Of a stretch of 64,000 nucleotides of DNA, positions 9,228 through 16,475 are shown one piece after another; positions within the stretch are counted from its first letter, which is position 1; every line of letters starts with the position of its first letter. The notes under the pieces are model-generated. The model was not told the DNA's origin. It made no database searches and saw nothing but the letters and a program-made list of their open reading frames with translations. The stretch is from Catenibacillus scindens (GTDB lineage: Bacteria; Bacillota; Clostridia; Lachnospirales; Lachnospiraceae). Where the stretch lies: NCBI RefSeq assembly GCF_014202115.1, contig NZ_JACHFW010000004.1, positions 1-64,000 of the forward strand. Reading direction: 5' to 3'. A program made the position numbers and the translations under genes.

Positions 9228-10366
9228 CAACATTCTCCTCTATAAATTTCTAATGTTTCTTGTACAACTTTATCCCAGTCATATTTATTGCAGATGAAGT
9301 CTGCCGCTCCCCTCTTATAGTGCTCAACACATTCAGGATGCTGACACAACTCTTCAAGCCTTTCCTGCAAGGACGCCACATTCCCTTTTTGAAAAAGTAT
9401 TGCCTTGTCTTCCACTACTTCTGCACATTCAGCTATATCGGAGGTCAAACAACAGTTTCCATAGCTCATCGCTTCCAGGAGACTAAGGGGCATTCCCTCC
9501 AAATCACTGGGGAGACAATATATGTATGCATTGCTGTAAAGCTCATCAAGCATTTGGCCTTGCACGAAACCAGTAAAAATGATTCTGGAATCACCCGCAG
9601 CCATATCCTGTACTTGCTTCATAAAGTCATCGGAATCAGAACTTCCACCAGCAATTACAAGTTTTTTCTCTGTTTGAATGTGCTTAAATGCCTCGATCAA
9701 ATACTGAAGCCCTTTCTCGGGGACAAGACGTGCCAAGAATAAAATGAACGAGTTTTTCCGTAATCCAAATTCTTTAGTAATCAAATCAGCAGGCTTTATT
9801 TCAGGCTTATTTACTCCGTTTGGAATATAAACCGTCTTTCTGTTATATTCATTCTGAAAATACTCCTGAACCCCTTTGCTAAGAACTATAATTTCATCGG
9901 CATATTTTACTGCCATTCTTTCACCGAATTTTATATATTCTTTAGCAAAGCCCTTCCACTTGGATCGGGCCCAATCAATTCCATGAATCGTGGCAACACA
10001 ACGTTTTCCAAAAATTTTTGGTAACCAAATCATGGCACAGGGGCCTTCAGCGTGAAAATGAACAACGTCATATTTTCCAAGCGCGGCTTCAAGTGCTGCG
10101 AAAAAAGAAGAACTCATTGCAGCCAATCCTTTGGCATTTATTGTGAATACACTTTTAATCCTTATTCCCTTGTATTCTTTCAGATTTCCGCTATCAAACT
10201 TCTTTCCGCTTATATGATGGCCTCGACGATTAAAGCAAGTAACCTGGTGGCCCCTTTTTACCATTCGGGTACTTAATTCCTCCACAACGATCTCTATGCC
10301 ACCTTCTCTAGATGGGATTCTTTTGTGCCCGAGCATTGCTATGTTCAACTTTTTTTGTTCTCCCAT
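9227..10366 (-). CDS. Glycosyltransferase family 4 (EPS), intact copy
   Basis: A GT-B glycosyltransferase of about 379 residues starting MGEQKKLNIAMLGHKRIPS. It has REGGIEIVVEELSTRM, VHFHAEGPCAM, TIHGIDWARSKW, FLARLVPEKGLQYL and PSDLEGMPLSLLEAMSYG. The ATG at 10366 has GAGGAG 10 nt upstream; a GTG at 10384 is possible but less likely. It is closely related to the truncated gene at 10635-11303, but AT-richer. The N-terminal 200 residues of the two proteins align without obvious gaps. I infer that this copy supplies the activity lost from the truncated one. Its stop codon overlaps the acyltransferase start. Confidence 0.88.
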   Translation of the reverse strand: MGEQKKLNIAMLGHKRIPSREGGIEIVVEELSTRMVKRGHQVTCFNRRGHHISGKKFDSGNLKEYKGIRIKSVFTINAKGLAAMSSSFFAALEAALGKYDVVHFHAEGPCAMIWLPKIFGKRCVATIHGIDWARSKWKGFAKEYIKFGERMAVKYADEIIVLSKGVQEYFQNEYNRKTVYIPNGVNKPEIKPADLITKEFGLRKNSFILFLARLVPEKGLQYLIEAFKHIQTEKKLVIAGGSSDSDDFMKQVQDMAAGDSRIIFTGFVQGQMLDELYSNAYIYCLPSDLEGMPLSLLEAMSYGNCCLTSDIAECAEVVEDKAILFQKGNVASLQERLEELCQHPECVEHYKRGAADFICNKYDWDKVVQETLEIYRGEC

Positions 10367-10634
10367 CTCTTGTCCACTCCTCACATTCCTTGCGGTTACT
10401 TTCCAGGCTCCAACCGCCTTTTATTGGGCAGGAAAACGCCCGCAATCCCGATTTTCAAATTTTTTCGTCTCAAGCACGACGAACAGCGGGTAGACTTGCG
10501 TCCATCCGCTGCGGCATTACTACCCTCCTTAAGTCGGCCAAAAACGCCCTATCTACGGGCTTTTTGCTCACTTTTCCGGGCAAGAAAATATGAACAGTAT
10601 CAGCGAGCCATAGGTTCTCTCTGACTTGTTCCTA
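10367..10634. other. Structured intergenic segment between duplicated glycosyltransferase genes
   Basis: About 270 nt without a credible gene. On the minus strand it contains at least three hairpins: AAAAAGCCC with GGGCGTTTTT (terminator-like), TTGCGGGC with GCCCAA, and GCGGTT with AACCGC near the next gene. It is GC-rich between A/T-flanked stems and looks like a repeated or mobile intergenic element rather than a simple promoter. It coincides with the place where the first glycosyltransferase copy is cut off, so it may mark a recombination joint. Confidence 0.5.
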
Positions 10635-11303
10635 TTATGCCGCATTCATGTATTCATCTTTATTAAGGCCAAACTTTTCTTTAATGAGGCGGGGAGTTCG
10701 GACAGCCGGCCAATTCACGCCGTTGGGAATAAACGCCGTCTGTCTGCCATAGGTATCCTTAAAATATTTTTGGACGCTTTCGGACAGGACGATAATCTCA
10801 TCAGCGTATCTGGCGGCGACTTTTTCGCCAAATTTTATGTATTTGCTGGCAAAACCGCCCCACTTGGCCCGCTGCCAGTCAATGCCATGTATCGTTGCAA
10901 TACAGCGCTTTCCAAAAAGTTTCGGAAGCCACAGCATGGCGCAGGGGCCTTCTGCGTGAAAGTGTACCACGTCATATTTTCCAAATGCGGCTTTTAGCGC
11001 CGCACTTAAAGATGACGTCATAGCAGCAAGCCCTTTTTTATCGAGAGTCCATACGTTTTTCAGCGTTACGCCTTTATATTCTGACAGTTGACTGCCGTCA
11101 AATTCTGATCCGCTGACATGGTGTCCTTTCCGGTTGTAACAGGTGACCTGATATCCCAGCCTGACCATGCGGGTGGATAGTTCTTCTACCACAACTTCAA
11201 TGCCCCCTTCGCGGGATGGAATGCGTTTATGTCCCAGCATAGCGATATTCAGTTTTTCTTTTTTCTTTTGTTCCCTGGCCATAGCCCCCTGTGCCTCCAT
11301 CAT
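10635..11303 (-). pseudogene. C-terminally truncated glycosyltransferase family 4
   Basis: This 222-residue product matches the first half of the glycosyltransferase downstream (LNIAMLGHKRIPSREGGIE, VHFHAEGPCAMLWLPKLFGK, TIHGIDWQRAKW, YIPNGVN-like FIPNGVNW). It stops at FGLNKDEYMNAA, just where the C-terminal donor-binding domain should begin. It therefore lacks the nucleotide-sugar site and about 160 residues, and is unlikely to be active. Starts at 11303 or 11282 are both possible. Its composition matches the proximal EPS genes, whereas its intact homologue is AT-richer. I read it as the stump of the original gene left when the distal part of the operon was exchanged. Confidence 0.8.
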
Positions 11304-11306
11304 TTT

Positions 11307-11672
11307 TCACCCATACACTCTGCTCTTCCGATAAACTGCCTCATTGGCATATTCAAAGCGCTTTAGTTCCAGATGCCTAAAGAGGACTTCATAGAGGGCC
11401 CCGGCGCCGGGCTTGCAGCGAAACATATGCATTTCCCACCGAGAGCCGTCGGCCTGGTAAATAATCAGGTAGCCCTGAGCATCCTGGAGGACAGCTTCCG
11501 GACGAAGTTCTGTAGTTGTATGGGTTTTGCCGTCAAAACCTTCAAATAAAACACATTGGATAGTGTCGTAGGGAAGGCAGTAGGCCGCCTTGTCTGAGGC
11601 GTGGACAATAATCCGGTCCTCGTAGACTGAAAATCGCAGCGGCGCGATAATGTGATTATTTTGGGCTGTCAT
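11307..11672 (-). CDS. Conserved-looking small protein of unknown function, last gene of the peptide cassette
   Basis: A 121-residue protein that I do not recognise. The ATG at 11672 has GAGGAGG about 6 nt upstream, which decides the start over the longer frame to 11843. The sequence alternates beta-like strands (IIAPLRFSVYEDRIIVHAS, GYLIIYQADGSRWEMHMF) and has no signal peptide or membrane segment. It resembles a compact all-beta or PH-like fold by pattern only. It follows the ABC exporter gene by about 47 nt, so it may serve the peptide cassette, for example in immunity or regulation, but this is a guess from position. Confidence 0.6.
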   Translation of the reverse strand: MTAQNNHIIAPLRFSVYEDRIIVHASDKAAYCLPYDTIQCVLFEGFDGKTHTTTELRPEAVLQDAQGYLIIYQADGSRWEMHMFRCKPGAGALYEVLFRHLELKRFEYANEAVYRKSRVYG

Positions 11673-11719
11673 TGAAATCCTCCTCTTTTGTTTCTGACTT
11701 CTGAACGCTAAAGCCGGCG

Positions 11720-13498
11720 CTAAAAGTCCATCATCATCTGTGACACTTCTTCTTCGTCCACTTTTGAAATGCTTCCGCCGCTGATACGGTAAACGCGGCT
11801 GCATATTCCAAGAACGCTTGGCCGGTGGGTAGTGACAATACATGTTTTGTGATTTTCCGCTTTCATAATGTTTTTCAGGACGCGGCGCTCTGTGGCCACA
11901 TCCAGGGCGCTAGTGGCCTCGTCCAGAAGAAGAACAGGCGCATCGGCCAGCAATGCCCTGGCAATAGAAAGGCGCTGAATCTGTCCCTCGGAAAAACCGC
12001 CGCCCCGCTCTCTTACAGGGCTATTCAGCCCCGTTGGGATACTGTGGACAAAACCGTCGGCGCAGACCAGCTCAAGAACACGGTTCAGTTCTTCATCGGT
12101 GGCGTCCTGCTTCATAATGCGCAGATTTTCGGCGATGGTTCCGGAAAACATGGTGTTTCCCTGGGGTACATAAGAAAACAACATCCGCGTTGCCGCAGTG
12201 ATTTCATAGCTTTGGCCGCTGTCGGCGTCAGCCTGACGGCCGGAGGCCACACGGACGGTTCCCCGCTGTACATTGACAATACCAAGGAGTATGCGCAGCA
12301 TGGTTGTTTTTCCTTCGCCGGAAGGCCCCACCAGGGCGACAATCTCACCGGGCCTGGCGATGAAGTCGGCGTTTTGGAACACCTTTTTTCCTGTGCAGTA
12401 GGAAAAATCCATGTTCCGCACCGCAACCTGTATGCCGCAGCTTCGGTTTTCTTCAAGAAAATGCCGGATTTCTTCCAGGTTTTCGCACTTTTCTTTCGGC
12501 AGTTCGGAAACAGCCATGATCCGCCCTGCGGCTGTGGCCGCGGAAATGGCTCTCGGAACCATATACACCAGGGAAGAAAATGAGCCGGACAAGGATGTTG
12601 CCATCTGCAAAAACAGAGTCATTGTTCCATAGGTAATGTGGCCGGTCCACAGGCGGTAAACGCCCCAGCCAAAACACACAATGGACACCGCCGAGCCAAT
12701 GAGGGACATAAAAGCGGAGGTAATGATGGAAAATTTGTTGTAATCGAGACGGACGTCCCGGTAAACTTTCTGCACATCACGGAGCTTCTTTTCATAAAGC
12801 GCCGTTAATCCAAAGGACTTTATGACCTGCACATTTTGAAAAGATTCTTCGTTAAATGCCATAACGTCGGAACTGACCTCCCGCATACGCTTGTTATAGC
12901 TGCGCATTTTTTTAGTCAATGCACGGGAAACCAGAAGCGTCACCGGCGCGCTGAGCAGCGCCAGCCCGGCCAGGGTGGGATCGTAATACAAAATGATTCC
13001 CAGAGCCCCCAAAAACTGGAGCAGCCGGGTAATGAAATCCGGCACCCAGCCGAGAACGCTGGAGGATATGCTGGCGACGTCATTATCCACCCGGTTGAGA
13101 AGATCGCCGGAATGGTACTGGGACATTTTCTCCCAGTCCGCCTGCATGACCTTATCGTAAATATCCCCGCGGATTTCCTGATCCACTTTGATTTCAATCT
13201 TTGCCGAAATTCTTCCGCTTAAAGCGTTGGTGACAATGCGCACCAACTGCATTCCCACATAGAAGACCGCGGCCATGGCAAGTCCGCCGGAATTGTACCC
13301 GGTCACGGCGTCAATAATGTTTTTGCTGATAATACTGGCCCCGAAGCTCATGGCTGTTCCAAAAACACCCAGCACCATGTACCAGAGGATGGCCCACTTG
13401 TAGCGGACGCCATAGCCATAAATCCACAACAGTTCGCTCATTAATTCTTTAAGCATTCCCTGCCTGAGTTTTCGGAAAATCTTTTTGATCAAATTCAT
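11720..13498 (-). CDS. ABC exporter (fused permease and ATPase), peptide-cassette type
   Basis: A half-transporter of about 592 residues: six predicted membrane helices over the first 310 residues, then a nucleotide-binding domain with Walker A GPSGEGKTT, Q-loop SYVPQGNTMFSG, signature FSEGQIQRLSIARALL and Walker B VLLLDEATSALD. There is no N-terminal C39 peptidase, so leader removal would need another enzyme; a candidate S24/S26 peptidase is encoded directly upstream. The ATG at 13498 follows GAGGGATC. By context it exports the modified peptide. An EPS-related lipid substrate cannot be excluded, since the operon shows no other obvious flippase within the window. Confidence 0.85.
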   Translation of the reverse strand: MNLIKKIFRKLRQGMLKELMSELLWIYGYGVRYKWAILWYMVLGVFGTAMSFGASIISKNIIDAVTGYNSGGLAMAAVFYVGMQLVRIVTNALSGRISAKIEIKVDQEIRGDIYDKVMQADWEKMSQYHSGDLLNRVDNDVASISSSVLGWVPDFITRLLQFLGALGIILYYDPTLAGLALLSAPVTLLVSRALTKKMRSYNKRMREVSSDVMAFNEESFQNVQVIKSFGLTALYEKKLRDVQKVYRDVRLDYNKFSIITSAFMSLIGSAVSIVCFGWGVYRLWTGHITYGTMTLFLQMATSLSGSFSSLVYMVPRAISAATAAGRIMAVSELPKEKCENLEEIRHFLEENRSCGIQVAVRNMDFSYCTGKKVFQNADFIARPGEIVALVGPSGEGKTTMLRILLGIVNVQRGTVRVASGRQADADSGQSYEITAATRMLFSYVPQGNTMFSGTIAENLRIMKQDATDEELNRVLELVCADGFVHSIPTGLNSPVRERGGGFSEGQIQRLSIARALLADAPVLLLDEATSALDVATERRVLKNIMKAENHKTCIVTTHRPSVLGICSRVYRISGGSISKVDEEEVSQMMMDF

Positions 13499-13508
13499 TT
13501 TTGATCCC

Positions 13509-14012
13509 TCATCTGCCATGTTTAAATATGTAACAGTTCAGCCCGCGCTTCACTCTGAAAATCAGCGGCCTCAAAATCCGCGTCCGCCTCCACCAAAACA
13601 CCCACAGGCGGTATTTTTTATCTCTCACCGGTATCCACCGGCCTTTCCGCCGTATCTCATAGACAACGCCAATCACCTGACCGGGTTGGATACACTCTGT
13701 CCATGCCTGGGCGTCCCCATTGATCACCCAGAGTCCCTGCCGTCCCCCACGGATCTTCCGGTGGAGGACATAAGTTCCGTCATCTCTCTGAAAAAATAAA
13801 ATGGGATATTTTTCAGGCATTTTCCTTTGGGGAGCTTTCAGCCGCACCTGATCCCGTTCCGGTTTTAGCGTGGGTGACATGCTTGTCCCTGACACTGTCA
13901 GGTCAAAGCTGCCGCCGGACGCTAAAACCTCCCGGATCAGCGGAACCACTTCTCGCCCGTAGAGGCTGACCTGCCCTTTTAAATCTCTTACTTGCGAGCG
14001 GTCACTTTTCAT
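13509..14012 (-). CDS. S24/S26-family serine peptidase (signal-peptidase-like)
   Basis: A protein of about 167 residues with the nucleophile motif SGTSMSPTL, then DQVRLK, VLHRKI, and WVINGDAQAW followed by GQVIGVVYEI. This order is that of signal-peptidase-like S26 and LexA-like S24 proteins. The VLHRK position suggests a Ser-His arrangement like that of SipW/ER-type signal peptidases instead of Ser-Lys. No strong N-terminal membrane anchor is present; the hydrophobic patch is C-terminal (YRLWVFWW). I infer leader cleavage of the cassette peptide. A TTG at 14048 also has a well-spaced GGAGGGG, so the true start is uncertain. It overlaps the kinase-like gene. Confidence 0.75.
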   Translation of the reverse strand: MKSDRSQVRDLKGQVSLYGREVVPLIREVLASGGSFDLTVSGTSMSPTLKPERDQVRLKAPQRKMPEKYPILFFQRDDGTYVLHRKIRGGRQGLWVINGDAQAWTECIQPGQVIGVVYEIRRKGRWIPVRDKKYRLWVFWWRRTRILRPLIFRVKRGLNCYIFKHGR

Positions 14013-14838
14013 TGGATTCACCGTCAGTCTCCCCTGGATTCCCGCCAAAAATCGTCCCCTCCGTCAGCTCCACAGCCTCCTCATCGGGGCGGCAGGAAAG
14101 CAGATAGATGGGCGTCTGGGACATGACCACATCAAGGAAATCCAGCACCGCCTGCTCGCATTTCTCATCCCATTTTGGAAAGAAAACATGGGGAACAAAC
14201 AGTTCCATAGCCTCCAAAGTTCTAAGCCGGCGAATCGAATTTTCCTTCGCCTGGCGAAGAACAATGATAGCTTTCAGGGGAGCGCTTTCATTTAAAGCAT
14301 AGGGGGATGAACCTTTCCAGGGTGATCCCCAGGCGTGAATGGCGTCCTCCTCCTGTTTCAGGAAAACCTTATCGCCGTTTAAAATCTTTGCCCCTTTATA
14401 TTTGGCCCACAACTCCGCCTGGGTGGTCTTGCCTGTCCCAGACGGGGCCGTAAACACCAGCGACTGGCCTTTGTAGCTGATGGCCGAGGCGTGCATGAGC
14501 AGTGTCCGGCGGAGGGACATGTAGGAATAAAAACCTACAAGAATCAGTTCCTGGATGGCTTCATCATGACCGAAATCGGTGTATATGTTAAAAACAGTAT
14601 ACGTATTGTCTAAGGCAAGCATTATAGAATTTCCTTCTACTGTTGAAGTAAAAAAAAATCGACAATAGTCAATCATTATGTAGTTAATACCATAACAAGA
14701 TTGAAACTGATCTTTATTAGTATGCATAAAAAAATATATATTTACCTTTCCCGATTTATCAGTTCTCATAAAATCATGACCCCAAAATTTTTCAAATGGT
14801 GTTAGCTTTATGCATACTTTCAAAATAATTCCATACAT
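14002..14838 (-). CDS. HPr-kinase-like P-loop protein of the peptide cassette
   Basis: A 278-residue protein resembling the HPr kinase-like enzymes of peptide clusters. The P-loop is FTAPSGTGKTTQAELW near residue 135, followed by NGDKVFL and AWGSPWKGSS. This order (loop, GD, W-G-PW-G) matches the HprK-related kinases that phosphorylate lasso-peptide precursors. Here it probably phosphorylates a peptide or cassette protein. The first half is strikingly AT-rich and the second half GC-rich, with the switch at about 14,580-14,640. No Shine-Dalgarno sequence precedes the ATG, which lies 13 nt after the precursor stop, so translation is probably coupled. Confidence 0.75.
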   Translation of the reverse strand: MYGIILKVCIKLTPFEKFWGHDFMRTDKSGKVNIYFFMHTNKDQFQSCYGINYIMIDYCRFFFTSTVEGNSIMLALDNTYTVFNIYTDFGHDEAIQELILVGFYSYMSLRRTLLMHASAISYKGQSLVFTAPSGTGKTTQAELWAKYKGAKILNGDKVFLKQEEDAIHAWGSPWKGSSPYALNESAPLKAIIVLRQAKENSIRRLRTLEAMELFVPHVFFPKWDEKCEQAVLDFLDVVMSQTPIYLLSCRPDEEAVELTEGTIFGGNPGETDGESNEK

Positions 14839-14851
14839 TATAATTTATAAG

Positions 14852-15133
14852 TTATAAAGAATTTCTAAATAATGTATATACTTGATCTGGCGTTAAACCG
14901 GTACCAGATCCTGGACCACATTTTGTGTATATACTCCATAGCATGTCTTGTGTCAAATTTGACCATTCAGATACATAAATCTCTGTATCAACAAATTCGT
15001 CTGTACATGTCTTTGGTGTCGTTTGTCTTGTCCTAAACTCCCCTGCCACACCATATGTATATGAAGTGGCAATCCTCTCCTTTAAATTCAACTCTATCCT
15101 TCTCATTTCCGGTTCCATAAATTCTTTTTTCAT
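14852..15133 (-). CDS. Candidate RiPP precursor peptide
   Basis: A 93-residue peptide with a very strong AGGAGGAG site 7 nt before its ATG. The N-terminus (MKKEFMEPEMRRIELNLKER) has the charged P-x-M-x-x-I/V-x-L pattern seen in leaders of many Clostridial modified peptides. The rest is rich in Thr, Ser and Gly, with cysteines at 43 and 72, a CGPGSGTGL segment and a C-terminal NSL. It lies between the radical SAM/SPASM gene (start-to-stop contact) and the kinase-like gene. The precursor role is inferred from leader pattern, size and position; no family is recognised. The gene is much AT-richer than its neighbours. Confidence 0.7.
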   Translation of the reverse strand: MKKEFMEPEMRRIELNLKERIATSYTYGVAGEFRTRQTTPKTCTDEFVDTEIYVSEWSNLTQDMLWSIYTKCGPGSGTGLTPDQVYTLFRNSL

Positions 15134-16198
15134 CTAAATCTCCTCCTGACCATTAAAATAAATTTCATAGAGTGCCTTTGCTTTATTACAAAACGCCTGT
15201 TCCACCTGATCCGGCCCGCCGCATTCCGCGGCCAGGACGCCCGGACATCTCTGGCAAAAGCCTTCGTATTTGCAGGTGGTACATTCCTTTGGCGTCTGTA
15301 AACTTTGTAATTCTTCCAGCAGTCTCTCCCATGCTGTCAAAAACTCTCTCCCTTTTATGCTGATCGCAGGATATGTCATAAATGAACATAGCTGTAATTT
15401 TCCATCCCATGTGAGCCAAAACCCACGGCGATAGCTGCGACAGATTTCCAACGCGGACTTCCGCTTGGCGTAGAACCGGGGAACTTTTTTCACTTCTTTT
15501 AGTTCCTCCTCGGTCAGCGCCGCCATGTCAATGCGATGTTCCCAGGCATTTGCTGTGGCGCCCCGCACCGGGTGAACAACGGCGATAGTGTGCTGAAAAA
15601 TAAACTTTTTCTCCCGTGCGTATTGATACATGGCCTGAAGATCCGACTCATTTTCCCTGACGATAGTGCCTACGGTGTAAAAGGGGATGTCTGTCGCAAG
15701 CACCAGATCGATGGCGTGACTGACCCGGTCGAATCCGTCTTTAACGCCGCAGACCTTTTCGTAGGCTTCATTAGAGGCGCCGTATAGGGTAAACCTAAGC
15801 TCATAGGGCGGCTTTTTCTTCAGCCATTCCATCACCTTCTCGTCAATGAGATAGCCGTTAGTCAATATCTGGATGAGAAATCCCATATCCGACAGGGCTT
15901 CGTAAAGTTCCCGGAACTTTGGCCGGGTGAAAACCTCGCCCCCGGTCAGTGTCAGATAGAGCATCCCGGCGTCTTTGGCCTGGCGGGCAATATCCAGCCA
16001 TTCCTCATTGGTCAGCTCCCGGCCGATGGCTTTGGCCTGGGCGTCTGTGAGATGGACATAACACATATTGCAATTAAAGTTGCACCGGGGCGTCAGCTCA
16101 AAAGTCCCTTTCAGGGGAATCCCCTCTTTATAGGCTTTGGCTTCCAGAAGTTGAGTAAAATAATCCATTTTAGGATTTAAAATCTCACAGTCACTCAT
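15134..16198 (-). CDS. Radical SAM/SPASM peptide maturase
   Basis: A protein of about 354 residues with the radical SAM motif CNFNCNMC at residues 39-46, TLTGGEVFTRP (GGE motif), and a C-terminal SPASM-like cysteine set: LQLCSFM, CTTCKYEGFCQRCPG and AFCNKAK. This is the layout of peptide-modifying radical SAM enzymes that pair with a PqqD-like chaperone. Here pqqD lies directly upstream with an 8-nt overlap and the candidate precursor directly downstream. The expected chemistry is a carbon-centred crosslink, thioether or epimerisation, but which one cannot be read from sequence. The ATG at 16198 (GGGGT 9 nt upstream) is preferred over 16216. Confidence 0.85.
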   Translation of the reverse strand: MSDCEILNPKMDYFTQLLEAKAYKEGIPLKGTFELTPRCNFNCNMCYVHLTDAQAKAIGRELTNEEWLDIARQAKDAGMLYLTLTGGEVFTRPKFRELYEALSDMGFLIQILTNGYLIDEKVMEWLKKKPPYELRFTLYGASNEAYEKVCGVKDGFDRVSHAIDLVLATDIPFYTVGTIVRENESDLQAMYQYAREKKFIFQHTIAVVHPVRGATANAWEHRIDMAALTEEELKEVKKVPRFYAKRKSALEICRSYRRGFWLTWDGKLQLCSFMTYPAISIKGREFLTAWERLLEELQSLQTPKECTTCKYEGFCQRCPGVLAAECGGPDQVEQAFCNKAKALYEIYFNGQEEI

Positions 16199-16460
16199 CT
16201 TCCAGCACCCCTTCATCTTTCAGCCGGCTCAGGAATGTCTGAACCGAAGTTTTGGCCTGATCTTGTGTCACTTCGTAGTCTAAAGTCAGGGCGCTGACAA
16301 GGCTTTCCTCCGTCTGGTCTTCTTCCAGCAGCTTCCACAAAAAGGCGCCGGTTTCATTCAGGCCGATCATCCCGTGAAGCTCCTGGCTGCGCTCCCCCAC
16401 TGGGACAGTCATGTGCTGATCCGCAATTTTTCTCACAATAAAACCACTTTTAATTTTCAT
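16191..16460 (-). CDS. PqqD-family peptide-recognition protein
   Basis: An 89-residue winged-helix RiPP recognition element. It begins MKIKSGFIVRKIADQHMTVPVG, then ELHGMIGLNETGAFLWKLLEE and SLVSALTLDYEVTQDQAKTSV with FLSRLKDEGVLED, the standard PqqD order of beta-hairpin and three helices. PqqD proteins bind the leader of the precursor and hand it to the radical SAM enzyme, whose gene overlaps this one at ATGAGTGA. GGGGGATT precedes tandem ATGs at 16463 and 16460. Confidence 0.9.
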   Translation of the reverse strand: MKIKSGFIVRKIADQHMTVPVGERSQELHGMIGLNETGAFLWKLLEEDQTEESLVSALTLDYEVTQDQAKTSVQTFLSRLKDEGVLEDE

Positions 16461-16475
16461 CATAATCCCCCATTT

